DNA from: a virus
IMG/VR virus record: IMGVR_UViG_3300005264_000008
Span: 18,229 to 82,228 of that record
Strand: one strand, 5' to 3'
Length of the DNA: 64,000 nucleotides
Shown here piece by piece: positions 32,777 to 42,176 of this stretch; position 1 is the stretch's first letter, and each line of letters opens with the position of its first letter. The notes below the pieces were generated by a model. That model saw only the letters and a list, made by a program, of their open reading frames with translations, made no database searches and was not told the DNA's origin. A program made the translations under genes and the position numbers.

Positions 32777-33649
32777 ATGGATAATAATTACTTAGTAGAA
32801 AGAAATGGTCACATCATACATTTGAATGATGAAGTGATTATCGAAAATAAAAATAAACGTTTTCTAGCAACATTCATACAAATGGATGATTCTGATAATG
32901 CAATATTAAAAATGAATGAAAGCGGAAAGCATATTAAAATAAACAGAGTACAAGCACAACAATATTTAAAACTAAATGAATCAAATCAAACTAAAAATGA
33001 TTTGACATTAGTTGATAGTAAAATGTTCTTCGGTGAAATAGCTAATGATATTATTAGTGAAGAAACATCATCATTAAAACCGATTGTTGATATAGATGAC
33101 ATATCAAAATATGGTATTAATATAACAGAAAATTTTAATAATTCTGGAAGACGTATTGCGGATATTAAAAAATTAGAATCTATATTGTATAATGCTAAAA
33201 TAATAGCAGAGAAATATAATTTGGACTTACATAGATTAATTACAGAAGGTAAAGATGTATTAGGTGTAGTCGGGTATGGTATCGAAACATCTTCGGAGTA
33301 TGAAATTGAAGAATATGCGAATGAAGATGGAATTGAAACCGATAGTGAATTTTGGTCAAAAATTAATAATGATATAAGTATAATTGAAAGAAATGTTCTT
33401 AAATATCTAAATAAAACTGATTCTGCACGTGATGAAGGTCACAATTCAAATGATGAATTAGTTGGAACATTATATATATCAAATAATAAGACATTAGAAA
33501 TGGTTGAAGATTCTATTGATGATGAACCACGAATGACATCAAAAGGTGATTTTCCACTGGATGATAGTGAGCTATACAAAGGTGTATCAGATGTTGGTGG
33601 CTTGATTGAAGTTTCACTTAACTTTTATAATTTAGAATTAGAAAAATAA
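32777..33649 (+). CDS. Hypothetical protein in the tagged-gene run
   Basis: 290 residues. An N-terminal SH3-like stretch (LVERNGHIIHLNDEVIIENK, LATFIQMDD) is followed by YLKLNESNQ at about residue 71, another LNE site. The remainder is acidic. No N-terminal tag, but its LNE and its position between tagged genes suggest it belongs with them. No family recognised. Confidence 0.55.
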   Translation: MDNNYLVERNGHIIHLNDEVIIENKNKRFLATFIQMDDSDNAILKMNESGKHIKINRVQAQQYLKLNESNQTKNDLTLVDSKMFFGEIANDIISEETSSLKPIVDIDDISKYGINITENFNNSGRRIADIKKLESILYNAKIIAEKYNLDLHRLITEGKDVLGVVGYGIETSSEYEIEEYANEDGIETDSEFWSKINNDISIIERNVLKYLNKTDSARDEGHNSNDELVGTLYISNNKTLEMVEDSIDDEPRMTSKGDFPLDDSELYKGVSDVGGLIEVSLNFYNLELEK

Positions 33650-33662
33650 TAAAATAAAATAA

Positions 33663-33734
33663 AATAAAATGAAAATAACAAAGAAACAATTAACAGAAAT
33701 CATAACTGAGTCAGTACAAAAATATTTGAATGAA
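33663..33734 (+). repeat. Direct repeat of tag-coding DNA, copy 1
   Basis: About 72 bases from the AATAAA leader through the tag codons recur at 33983-34054 with one difference (A to G in the TATTTGAATGAA region). Confidence 0.9.
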
Positions 33735-33980
33735 AATAAATATAAATCAAACAGTAAAGAATCAAATATTGTAGATATGTTTTATGATACATGGGCAAAA
33801 AATAAACAATTTCCACAACTAAAACAAAAATCAATTGACCCAATTGAAGTGGATTCTACAAATGGAATTATTAAATTGAAATTTACTATTGATGAGATTT
33901 TTAATAACAAAGGTAAAATAGAAAAAATAAAGCCAGAAAAGTACAATATTGATTTGAAATTTGAAATTACGAAAATATAA
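33669..33980 (+). CDS. Tagged protein 2
   Basis: 103 residues. Tag residues 1-23 read MKITKKQLTEIITESV, then QKYLNE, then the unrelated domain NKYKSNSKESNIVDMFYDTW and onwards. The DNA encoding the tag is nearly identical (one mismatch over about 72 bases including the leader) to the next gene, while the rest of the two proteins is unrelated. Function of the domain unknown. Confidence 0.65.
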   Translation: MKITKKQLTEIITESVQKYLNENKYKSNSKESNIVDMFYDTWAKNKQFPQLKQKSIDPIEVDSTNGIIKLKFTIDEIFNNKGKIEKIKPEKYNIDLKFEITKI

Positions 33981-33982
33981 AT

Positions 33983-34054
33983 AATAAAATGAAAATAACA
34001 AAGAAACAATTAACAGAAATCATAACTGAGTCAGTACAAAAGTATTTGAATGAA
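33983..34054 (+). repeat. Direct repeat of tag-coding DNA, copy 2
   Basis: Second copy of the 72-base element at 33663-33734. The shared tract ends at the LNE codons and the two genes diverge immediately afterwards. Confidence 0.9.
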
Positions 34055-34324
34055 GTTATGGGTTATAATATGAAAGCAAGTGATAAAAAATTCATATCAA
34101 GTTGGATTAATGGTAATCTAAAAGAAGGAGATAATAACCAGCGTTTATCAATAGAAAAAGGTAATATACTATCTGGTGTAATGTCTAATTTGGCAAGGAT
34201 TAAAGATATGGTACTATATTATGGTTATGCATATGGTAATGTATCACAAACATATATTAATTATATTAAAAAAACAGCAAAACAAAACGGACTTACGTTA
34301 AAATACTCTGAAAAAATTTATTAA
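33989..34324 (+). CDS. Tagged protein 3
   Basis: 111 residues. Tag MKITKKQLTEIITESV then QKYLNE, followed by VMGYNMKASDKKFISSW. The domain (about 85 residues) is probably helical, with KGNILSGVMSNLARIKDMVL. Unrelated to the domain of the preceding tagged protein despite the near-identical tag. Function unknown. Confidence 0.65.
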   Translation: MKITKKQLTEIITESVQKYLNEVMGYNMKASDKKFISSWINGNLKEGDNNQRLSIEKGNILSGVMSNLARIKDMVLYYGYAYGNVSQTYINYIKKTAKQNGLTLKYSEKIY

Positions 34325-34325
34325 A

Positions 34326-34712
34326 ATGAATATAGTACCATTTCCACATAATAAAACCAATGTATTAAATATACTTGAAGATATAGATGGTAATAAGTTA
34401 AATTTGGCAGATAAATTATCTAAGATAAAAACATTACCAACTTATGCAAAAGATTTAAATGATATTGAAATAAATAAATCATTAGATGAAATAGTTAATA
34501 TAATCAATCTTGCTGAAAAAGTAATTACTGATAATCGTAAAGAAGATTGGGATAATATGATTGTAAATAAAGATGTTAAGCAAATTGAAGAGACAAAGAA
34601 AGCATTCCAAAAAAATGTAATCGAATTTAAATTATTACAACAACGTTTATTTGGATTGTACGATGACTTGATGTTTAAACTTAATAGATATTTTAACTTT
34701 AATGATGAATAA
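34326..34712 (+). CDS. Untagged helical protein
   Basis: 128 residues, coiled-coil-like (MNIVPFPHNKTNVLNILEDI...). Follows the previous stop by one base. It lacks the tag, so may be a chaperone or partner for its neighbours; this is only positional inference. Confidence 0.55.
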   Translation: MNIVPFPHNKTNVLNILEDIDGNKLNLADKLSKIKTLPTYAKDLNDIEINKSLDEIVNIINLAEKVITDNRKEDWDNMIVNKDVKQIEETKKAFQKNVIEFKLLQQRLFGLYDDLMFKLNRYFNFNDE

Positions 34713-34732
34713 AACGAAAATAATAAAATAAC

Positions 34733-35581
34733 ATGAAACTATCTAAGAAAAAACTAACAACTTTAATTTTAAACGAAATTAAAAAGCAAACTGGAAAAAG
34801 TTCGGTTAATGAAAATATTGAACAATTGCAAATGCGTAAAGAAATTTCTGAAAATTATGATAAACTAAATAACGAAGCATTAGAAGTGAAACCGACTAAA
34901 AGAATAGGACGTGGTACATTTAATGTTGTAAGTTTAAGTGGCGGTGAAAGTGGTGAATACACAAAAGTAGCACAAAGATTTATTGATATGAATAACCATC
35001 TATCTAAAACAGAAACACAATTAAAAGATGTTAATAAAATTTTAGATAAAAAAATAATCGAATTTAAAAACGAACTAAAAAAATCGAGTGGATTGGATAT
35101 TGATAGTATTGAAGATAAAGTCAAAACTCTAAAATCACAAGTGAAAATAAAACAAAAAGAACTATTCGACTATTCAATAAATAATATATTTGGAAAACTT
35201 CGTGATGAAATAGACAGTACAATTGGAATAATAGTTGAAACAAAAAGCTTAACATCACAATTTAATGCACCTGCTAAAAAAATTGATTATATTAAAATAT
35301 TAAATGAATTAGTTAAAATAAACGCAGTTAGTCAAGATGTAATAGACAATATTACACAGCAATTTACAACTTTTGATGATACGAAGCGAAAATTGAAAGA
35401 AATCGTCCCTAATATCAATGAAAATAATTTACGAGAAGGGTTATTTAATAAAGTTAAAATGTTATTCGTAAACATATGGATTAAAATGAAAAATTCATTT
35501 ACTTCATTACTTGCATCTACACATTTAAAAAATAAGCAATTGAATAAATCTTTAAAACATATTAACAGACAAATAAACTAA
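34733..35581 (+). CDS. Tagged protein 4 (coiled-coil)
   Basis: 282 residues. N-terminal MKLSKKKLTTLILNEIKKQT is a variant of the tag, ending NENI. The middle is a long coiled coil (residues about 80-150: TQLKDVNKILDKKIIEFKNE and onwards) and the C-terminus is basic (THLKNKQLNKSLKHINRQIN). The first 20 residues and their codons closely match the next gene. Function unknown. Confidence 0.6.
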   Translation: MKLSKKKLTTLILNEIKKQTGKSSVNENIEQLQMRKEISENYDKLNNEALEVKPTKRIGRGTFNVVSLSGGESGEYTKVAQRFIDMNNHLSKTETQLKDVNKILDKKIIEFKNELKKSSGLDIDSIEDKVKTLKSQVKIKQKELFDYSINNIFGKLRDEIDSTIGIIVETKSLTSQFNAPAKKIDYIKILNELVKINAVSQDVIDNITQQFTTFDDTKRKLKEIVPNINENNLREGLFNKVKMLFVNIWIKMKNSFTSLLASTHLKNKQLNKSLKHINRQIN

Positions 35582-35586
35582 ATAAC

Positions 35587-36483
35587 ATGAAATTAACAAA
35601 GAAAACTTTAACAACTTTAATTTTAAAAGAAATTAAAAAGCAAACTAAAAAAAGTTTAGTAGTAACTGAATCAATTCGTGATAAAGTATTAATTGAAAAT
35701 ACAATTAGTAAAATTAAAAATAGTAAATTAACATATTTAAAAAAGAAAAAATATATTAATGCTATTACTGAGAACATTGGCAATGCAAAGAAAGTAAGTA
35801 AATATTTAACAGAAGGCATTGATAAAAAGTTGTTAACATTACAAAAATATCTTACAAAAGAATATGGTAAACAATATGAAGATGTGATTGAACATGAATA
35901 TGATAATACTTATTCATATAATGATGAAGAATATATTGTATTAACCGATAAAGAAGCTGATGAACTTGCAGTTGAGTACATGAAAGATTTATTAGATGAT
36001 ATTGGAATTGAAGGTACAAATCTAAATCAAGAAGACTATATCAATAATACAGACTGGTTTGATACTGCTATGCAAGAATCATATGAAAGTTATGTAAAAG
36101 AAATTGAAAATGAAAGTGATAATACATACGATAATAGATTAATTGCAGAATTAGTTGAAACTGGTTTGTTAGATGATGATGATTTTGAAACTGATGAAGA
36201 TGGTGATATTGATTATTATAATTTAAACGATGATGTTAATTTAGATGATAAAAGGGAAAAATATATTGAAGTGTTAATGGATAATTATTCAGATAGTGTC
36301 GAATGGTTTAAAAGTAATTTTGGTGATGACGAATTTAATGATATATTAAAAGATAAAGATTTAATAGATATTGATAGAGTTGTTGACGATATAATCCGCA
36401 TTGACGGTAGAGGTAGTGTAATATCATCATATGATGGAGCAGAAAACAAATTAAATAACTTTTATATATATCGAACGAGTTAA
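35587..36483 (+). CDS. Tagged protein 5 (acidic)
   Basis: 298 residues. Tag MKLTKKTLTTLILKEIKKQT, then a basic helix to about 75 (VSKYLTEGI, an LTE site), then a strongly acidic body with many Asp/Asn (LLDDDDFETDEDGDIDYYNL). The acidic part is of unknown function; DNA-mimic-like composition is noteworthy. The leader AAATAAACTAAATAACATG is repeated before the next tagged gene (36505). Confidence 0.6.
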   Translation: MKLTKKTLTTLILKEIKKQTKKSLVVTESIRDKVLIENTISKIKNSKLTYLKKKKYINAITENIGNAKKVSKYLTEGIDKKLLTLQKYLTKEYGKQYEDVIEHEYDNTYSYNDEEYIVLTDKEADELAVEYMKDLLDDIGIEGTNLNQEDYINNTDWFDTAMQESYESYVKEIENESDNTYDNRLIAELVETGLLDDDDFETDEDGDIDYYNLNDDVNLDDKREKYIEVLMDNYSDSVEWFKSNFGDDEFNDILKDKDLIDIDRVVDDIIRIDGRGSVISSYDGAENKLNNFYIYRTS

Positions 36484-36504
36484 CAAACAAATAAACTAAA
36501 TAAC

Positions 36505-36750
36505 ATGAAATTAACAAAAAAAGAATTAACAAAAATCATTTCAGAAGTAATAGACAATCATATCAATGAAGATTATGGATGGGATATTAAACGTGGTAAA
36601 GAACAGGATGCACTTGAAGATGCAATTGAAATGTTTGGTGAAAAATCAATATTACAACAATTAGTACAAGCAATGGGTACAAGTGCATTATCTGATAATC
36701 TTTCTTATATTTTTAGAATGAATGATTATGAATCACCATATTTAAAATAA
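36505..36750 (+). CDS. Tagged protein 6 (short)
   Basis: 81 residues. Tag MKLTKKELTKIISEVI then DNHINE, followed by DYGWDIKRGKEQDALEDAIE. Only about 58 residues of cargo. Unknown function. Confidence 0.6.
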   Translation: MKLTKKELTKIISEVIDNHINEDYGWDIKRGKEQDALEDAIEMFGEKSILQQLVQAMGTSALSDNLSYIFRMNDYESPYLK

Positions 36751-36755
36751 CATAA

Positions 36756-37490
36756 TTGAAATCTTCATTGACTAAAATACAAAAACATGTCAATATAATA
36801 TTTGATATTATATTGACACATCATGCACAGGGTCAACAATTACGACACGTTGATAAAGATAATATAATAATTACTAAACAAATTATATTGGATACATTGA
36901 AATGTTGTTTGGATGATATTATTTCTGATTTATTATTAGATAGAATTGATATTTCTGATTTTATTCGTGTCTTTAATAAAACGAATGATTTAAATATCAT
37001 AATAAAGATTGAAAATAATAATGATGATATAATGTTACGTATAATAACGGTAATAATCAAGCGAAATTTCAAAGATAAGGACATTAAACATGTTTATAAT
37101 GTCATGTGTAAGACTAATGATTACTCTCGTCTAAGAGAAGATTTAATGCTATTACAGCCGACCTTTAAACGTATAGATGAAACTTTTAAAAGAATACGAA
37201 ACCAAAAATTGCAAAGAATAAAAGGTAAACCGTGTGAAAAAGGCAAGCGTAAAGATTCTGAGACTGGTAAATGTATTAAGATGAGTTCGCAGGATAAAAG
37301 ACGTTATTCAATACAGAATAAGAAAAGTGCTTTGAAATCACGTGGTAAACGAGCATTAACATCAAAGAAAAGAAAGAAGAGTATGAGTTTACATAAAAAA
37401 CACATTGGAAACCCATATGAAACTGATGTAGATAAAAGTGAATTAGAATCAGATTATAAGTTTAAAAATTTTAAACCTTATTCTGATTAA
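36756..37490 (+). CDS. Basic protein, probable TTG start
   Basis: 244 residues if the TTG at 36756 is used; no early in-frame ATG exists. The N-terminal half is alpha-helical. The C-terminal 90 residues are very basic with two cysteines (CEKGKRKDSETGKC) and runs such as SRGKRALTSKKRKKSM, suggesting nucleic-acid binding. Ends with a terminator at 37492. Confidence 0.55.
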   Translation: MKSSLTKIQKHVNIIFDIILTHHAQGQQLRHVDKDNIIITKQIILDTLKCCLDDIISDLLLDRIDISDFIRVFNKTNDLNIIIKIENNNDDIMLRIITVIIKRNFKDKDIKHVYNVMCKTNDYSRLREDLMLLQPTFKRIDETFKRIRNQKLQRIKGKPCEKGKRKDSETGKCIKMSSQDKRRYSIQNKKSALKSRGKRALTSKKRKKSMSLHKKHIGNPYETDVDKSELESDYKFKNFKPYSD

Positions 37491-37491
37491 A

Positions 37492-37523
37492 TAAAAAAAT
37501 CCCACATAATGTGGGATTTTTTG
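37492..37523. terminator. Intrinsic terminator (bidirectional)
   Basis: AAAAAAATCCCACAT-AATG-TGGGATTTTTT, A and T tracts on both sides. It separates the tagged-gene run from reverse-strand genes. Confidence 0.85.
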
Positions 37524-37587
37524 TTTCGAATAATTATTTTTATATGTAAATTATTAGTAATTTATATATATATATATATTCATTTTT

Positions 37588-37755
37588 TTATTCTTTATGT
37601 ACATATACAATAGTTTCATTTCGAATTGAGTCAGTTATTTCGAATTGTTCATCTTCTGATAAATCTTCCCAACAAGTTGATTCATCATACCCCAAATCAA
37701 CTAAATCTATTGTAGCTTCATTTGTTGAGAGTGTTATACTAAATTGTATTTCCAT
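37588..37755 (-). CDS. Small acidic protein (55 residues)
   Basis: MEIQFSITLSTNEATIDLVD then CWEDLSEDEQFEITDSIRNE, ending YVHKE and TAA. Short but complete with an A/T-rich leader. It follows an (AT)n run (37561-37580). Similar in style to the tiny acidic ORF at 3325. Unknown function. Confidence 0.45.
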   Translation of the reverse strand: MEIQFSITLSTNEATIDLVDLGYDESTCWEDLSEDEQFEITDSIRNETIVYVHKE

Positions 37756-37870
37756 GTTATTTTATTTATGTGTTTATTTTTATTTTTACTTTTTAATATT
37801 GGTGTTCCATTCTTTTTTACAAATAACTGAATATTTTCCACATATTACAGATAATATATCTTAAAAAAAG

Positions 37871-39835
37871 TTAAATTCCAAACATTTTTTCAAAGAATGA
37901 GTCTTTCATGTTTATTTTAGTTACTTTCATTTTCGATATTTCTCCTTGATTAACTGCACTTGTAATCATTTGTTTATAATTAATAGTTTTATAAATATAA
38001 TAATCAATTGTATCACGAGCTAACATATTATATATATTAACACTATCATTTGTTTGACCAATTCTATGTATTCTATCAGATGCTTGGTCACGTTTACCAG
38101 GTGTCCACGGTTGTTCAATCATTAATAAATCACTTGAACTTGTTAGTGTTAATCCAGTTCCACCAGCTTCTATATTAAGAAATATTAAATTTACACTATC
38201 ATCATTTTGAAATGATTCTACATATTTATGTCGCTGTTCAATATCAATATCACCTACAACAATAGGAACATCATAATTAAATTTAGTTGAATAATATTTT
38301 TGTAACTTAACTAACGAATCCTTACGAATACCGAATACAACTAATTTTTTAGTTGGATTGTTTATGAAAAAATCATTTATCCAATTTCTAATACTATTAT
38401 ACTTTTGTTCTATTGTTATTGTTTGGTATTTTGTCATAAGCATTATACCAATTGCATTTGCAAGATTACTGTCAATAATATGATTTTCAATTAAAGTATG
38501 TATAATATTTTGTAATTTAGAAACACTGTTTTCTTTTGTTTTTTCTTCAGTGGCGGTTTCAATTATTTGTTGTAATAATATTTTTTCTGCATTATTATAT
38601 TCTTTATAATTATCTAATTCAGTTTCTATAATTATATGATTTTTAAGTGGTAATTCAGGTAATACATCTTTTTTTAATCGTCTCATATAACATATTTTCC
38701 GTAATTCAGTATTCAATTTTAATAATTTATTAGGATTTTCTTCAATTACATAATTATTCCAAAAATACCAAAACCCACCAAATTCATCTAATCGACCAAG
38801 CACTGTAAGTTGAGAAATTATTTCAGATGGTGTGCTAAGAATTGGTGTCCCACTTAATAGTAATCTCACATCAATATTTTTAACTAATTTTTTAATAATT
38901 TTAGTTCGTTTTGCTTTGTAATTTTTAATATAATGACTCTCATCAATTATTACTGATTGTATATTAAGTGCTTTTAGTTTATCAAACATTTTCTCAACTA
39001 TATCATAATTAATTATATACACATCGGCATCATAATTATTTTCATCTACTTTATACTTGACTTTATTTTTGGTACGTATTTTTATATTATTGCTATCTAA
39101 AATAGAAATTATTTTTTCTTCTTTACTCCATATGTCCCACTCTGTTTTCCAATTATATTTCAATCCATTTGGGCATATTACTAACACAGGATATGAATCC
39201 ATTTGAATGATACTTGCAATAGATTCGACTGTTTTACCAAGTCCCTGTTCATCACCGATTAAAATTCGTTTTTTATTACATATGTATTCAACACCAGCAA
39301 TTTGAAATGGTCGTAGTGTTCCGTTTAAACCATTTATTTTATATTCTGATTCTTGAGAACTTGATTTTTTGAATGACTCATCATATTCAAGAAGTAACAT
39401 ATCAATATATGTTGTGACGGATTCATCAACATCAAATATATCAAATAATTTAGATTTTATAATTGGAATTGTGATGTTATTAATATTGATTGTCCAATGT
39501 TTGTGAGTTGGATTAAATTTTCTAGTTGGAACTTCTTTTATCAGATTGACTAATGCTTGGTCATATGGAAATGATGCTACTAATTCATTTTTAGCATTCA
39601 TATATAATTTATTATTTGTAATATTTTTTTCTTTCGTAGAAACTAAATTCAATGATTTGAATTTAATGTTGATTAAATCTTGTTTATGTCGTCTTAATAT
39701 ATGATATAATTGAATTCTATGTGTTAATAATAACAGATTATATTTATTATAATATGATAATATATCATTAATAATAGGCTGTTCATATTTAGAATTGAAG
39801 TCTATATATTTTATTTCATTGATTATAGTTTGCAT
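37871..39835 (-). CDS. SNF2-family helicase/translocase (SMARCAL1/HARP-like)
   Basis: 654 residues. Motif I IGDEQGLGKT (193-202), motif II VIIDESHYIKN (about 297), motif III LLSGTPI, and C-terminal motifs V-VI (GGTGLTLTSSSDLLMIEQPW, SDRIHRIGQTNDSV). A HARP-like region precedes the core (about 78-117, SFPYDQALVNLIKEVPTRKF then KHWTI). Such enzymes remodel forks or anneal strands; this could take the role of T4 UvsW. It ends FFEKMFGI, a possible clamp-binding tail. Confidence 0.85.
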   Translation of the reverse strand: MQTIINEIKYIDFNSKYEQPIINDILSYYNKYNLLLLTHRIQLYHILRRHKQDLINIKFKSLNLVSTKEKNITNNKLYMNAKNELVASFPYDQALVNLIKEVPTRKFNPTHKHWTININNITIPIIKSKLFDIFDVDESVTTYIDMLLLEYDESFKKSSSQESEYKINGLNGTLRPFQIAGVEYICNKKRILIGDEQGLGKTVESIASIIQMDSYPVLVICPNGLKYNWKTEWDIWSKEEKIISILDSNNIKIRTKNKVKYKVDENNYDADVYIINYDIVEKMFDKLKALNIQSVIIDESHYIKNYKAKRTKIIKKLVKNIDVRLLLSGTPILSTPSEIISQLTVLGRLDEFGGFWYFWNNYVIEENPNKLLKLNTELRKICYMRRLKKDVLPELPLKNHIIIETELDNYKEYNNAEKILLQQIIETATEEKTKENSVSKLQNIIHTLIENHIIDSNLANAIGIMLMTKYQTITIEQKYNSIRNWINDFFINNPTKKLVVFGIRKDSLVKLQKYYSTKFNYDVPIVVGDIDIEQRHKYVESFQNDDSVNLIFLNIEAGGTGLTLTSSSDLLMIEQPWTPGKRDQASDRIHRIGQTNDSVNIYNMLARDTIDYYIYKTINYKQMITSAVNQGEISKMKVTKINMKDSFFEKMFGI

Positions 39836-39881
39836 TTTTTTTTAAATTATGTTATTTACAATATTAAATTAAATAAATTAA

Positions 39882-41732
39882 ATGCATATGAAATATAAAT
39901 GGATTGATAATGATGTCGATTATATACTATTACGACCAGATAATTATATTGGGTCTTTAGTTCGTAAGGATATAGAAGATGTTATATTCGATAAAGAAAC
40001 TCATAAATTTAAACCATACACATACAACATATCAGATGGATTAATACATTTGTTTAACGAAATAGTATCAAATTCGATTGATGAATTCAATAATAATAAA
40101 AAGGTAAAAAATATAAAGATAAATATAAATACAGATGTTGGTAGTATTACTATATCAGATGATGGGAGTGGTATAGATGTAAAGAAGTATGAAAATACTG
40201 ATATTTATATTCCTGAAATATTAACTACTAAATTACATTCTGGTAGTAATTTTGATGATACACAGAAACGCTCTACAATTGGTAGGAATGGCGTTGGATT
40301 GACAATTGTTAATATATTTTCCAAATTATTTGAAATAGAAACTTCAGATGGGAAAAATAAATTCCATATGAGATTTGAACAAAATAGTCGATTAAAAGGT
40401 GCGTGTAAAATTACTAAAAATAAAAAGCATTATACATCTATAACATATATACCCGACTATAAACGGTTTAACTACAAATCAATAACTGATGATATAATTA
40501 ATTATATGAGAAAAAAAATAATTGATTTGGCTGGGTTATTTTCAGGTATACGATTCACATTTAAAGTAGATGACATTGTAAATATTTACCAATTTAATAA
40601 TATAAAAGATTACTTTAAAATGTTTATAAGTGATACAAGTGATTTTATTTATTATTCCGATGAAAATTGGAATATTGGTGTTAGTTACAGCAAAAACACA
40701 TTTAAACAAATCAGTTTTGCAAATGGAATACGAACTGCAATGGGTGGTTCGCATGTTGAAAAAGTTTTAGATAATATATTACCAGTTATTAAACAAAATA
40801 TAGAAAAGAAACACAAAATACAATTAAGTAATTACTTATTAAAACAAAATCTAAAATTACATGTCAATGTTAATGTTATAAATCCAACATATGATACTCA
40901 AACTAAAATTAGATTAGATATAAAAGAACTACCCGAACTAAACATTCCAACTACGACATTTAACCAAATTATTAATAGCGATTTATTTGAAAATCTTTCT
41001 AAATACGCAATTCAAAAACAAAATGAAAAGGAACAACAAGAGTTAAAACGAATTAATAAAAAGTTAAATAAAGTTAGAATAGATAATTTTATTGATGCAA
41101 CTAATCGTAAGCGTTTAAATAATACATTATACTTATTTGAAGGTAACTCTGCACAATCAGGATTTTACAAATATCGAAATAATAAACAGGGAGCATTATC
41201 ATTAAAAGGTAAACCAAATAATATATACAAAATGACTGATTTGGCAATTGCTAAAAAAGAAAAAATTCAAAATATATTATCTGCAATTGGATTACAACTT
41301 GGTGTTCCTTATAATAATAAAAAATTAAGGTATGGTAAAATTATAATTGGCACTGATGCTGATGTTGATGGGTATCATATCACAGGGTTATTATTGTCGA
41401 TGTTTTATCGGAATTGGAAGGAGCTGTTCAATGATGGGCGTATATATAGACTACTAACACCAATTATGGTTGTTACACATAAAAAAACAAAAAAAATATT
41501 TTATACTGAACAGGATTATAAAAAATGGACAAATACAATTAACGATATATCTAAATATAAAGTATCATATAAAAAGGGATTAGCAAGTCTATCAGATGCA
41601 GAATATCAAGATATTATACAGAATCCCAAACTCATACAATACAAAATAGACGATAAATCAGATAATATTATTGAAACTTGGTTTGGGTTAGATGCTGAAT
41701 TACGAAAAAAACAAATTATATTACATCATTAA
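39882..41732 (+). CDS. Type II DNA topoisomerase ATPase subunit (gp39/GyrB-like)
   Basis: 616 residues. GHKL ATPase motifs: FNEIVSNSIDE (N-box), SDDGSGIDV (G1), GRNGVGLTIVN (G2). The transducer domain follows, then the TOPRIM domain with LYLFEGNSAQSG (catalytic Glu) and IIIGTDADVDGYH (DxD). No DNA-cleaving subunit (gp52-like) is in the window. It supports unlinking of phage DNA. Starts at the ATG at 39882; a second ATG at 39888 is equally possible. Confidence 0.9.
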   Translation: MHMKYKWIDNDVDYILLRPDNYIGSLVRKDIEDVIFDKETHKFKPYTYNISDGLIHLFNEIVSNSIDEFNNNKKVKNIKININTDVGSITISDDGSGIDVKKYENTDIYIPEILTTKLHSGSNFDDTQKRSTIGRNGVGLTIVNIFSKLFEIETSDGKNKFHMRFEQNSRLKGACKITKNKKHYTSITYIPDYKRFNYKSITDDIINYMRKKIIDLAGLFSGIRFTFKVDDIVNIYQFNNIKDYFKMFISDTSDFIYYSDENWNIGVSYSKNTFKQISFANGIRTAMGGSHVEKVLDNILPVIKQNIEKKHKIQLSNYLLKQNLKLHVNVNVINPTYDTQTKIRLDIKELPELNIPTTTFNQIINSDLFENLSKYAIQKQNEKEQQELKRINKKLNKVRIDNFIDATNRKRLNNTLYLFEGNSAQSGFYKYRNNKQGALSLKGKPNNIYKMTDLAIAKKEKIQNILSAIGLQLGVPYNNKKLRYGKIIIGTDADVDGYHITGLLLSMFYRNWKELFNDGRIYRLLTPIMVVTHKKTKKIFYTEQDYKKWTNTINDISKYKVSYKKGLASLSDAEYQDIIQNPKLIQYKIDDKSDNIIETWFGLDAELRKKQIILHH

Positions 41733-41740
41733 AATAAAAA

Positions 41741-42163
41741 TTGAATATGGAATCTCTAGTACAGACAAAAAATGACTTTTTTGAACAAGTTAAATTAAAT
41801 GTAATAACAGAAATATCATCACAAGTCTATAACAATACAGTAATTTTATCATCACCATCTAAAATTAAAAAAGTAATTGAACAATATTTGTTAGACAAAA
41901 ATTTAGTAACATTACAAAATAAATTCATTGGTGCACGTGTTGTATTAGATGCAATTCTCGATGATGTTAATTTAGTAATTGACAGTGAAATTCGTGTTAT
42001 TCGTGTACGTAAAATATTTGCATCAGCATTGATGGAATTGAAAGGTTATGTCAATGAATACACTAATACAATGAAAAGATTTTCAAGTGGGAATCCAATT
42101 ATAATATCAGATATAACATTGTTAACTTTTTTATTAAAAGACTTAATTCAACTATATTTATAA
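41741..42163 (+). CDS. Hypothetical helical protein
   Basis: 140 residues (138 from the second ATG at 41747). Predicted all-helical, with basic-hydrophobic periodicity (EIRVIRVRKIFASALMELKG). Not recognised. Between the topoisomerase and a membrane protein, all in one direction. Confidence 0.55.
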   Translation: MNMESLVQTKNDFFEQVKLNVITEISSQVYNNTVILSSPSKIKKVIEQYLLDKNLVTLQNKFIGARVVLDAILDDVNLVIDSEIRVIRVRKIFASALMELKGYVNEYTNTMKRFSSGNPIIISDITLLTFLLKDLIQLYL

Positions 42164-42176
42164 ATAAAAACAACAA

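Noticed and set aside
37561-37580. (AT)n run as an origin or special element
   Set aside because: A short AT microsatellite is expected in DNA of this composition and has no iterons or other signals around it.
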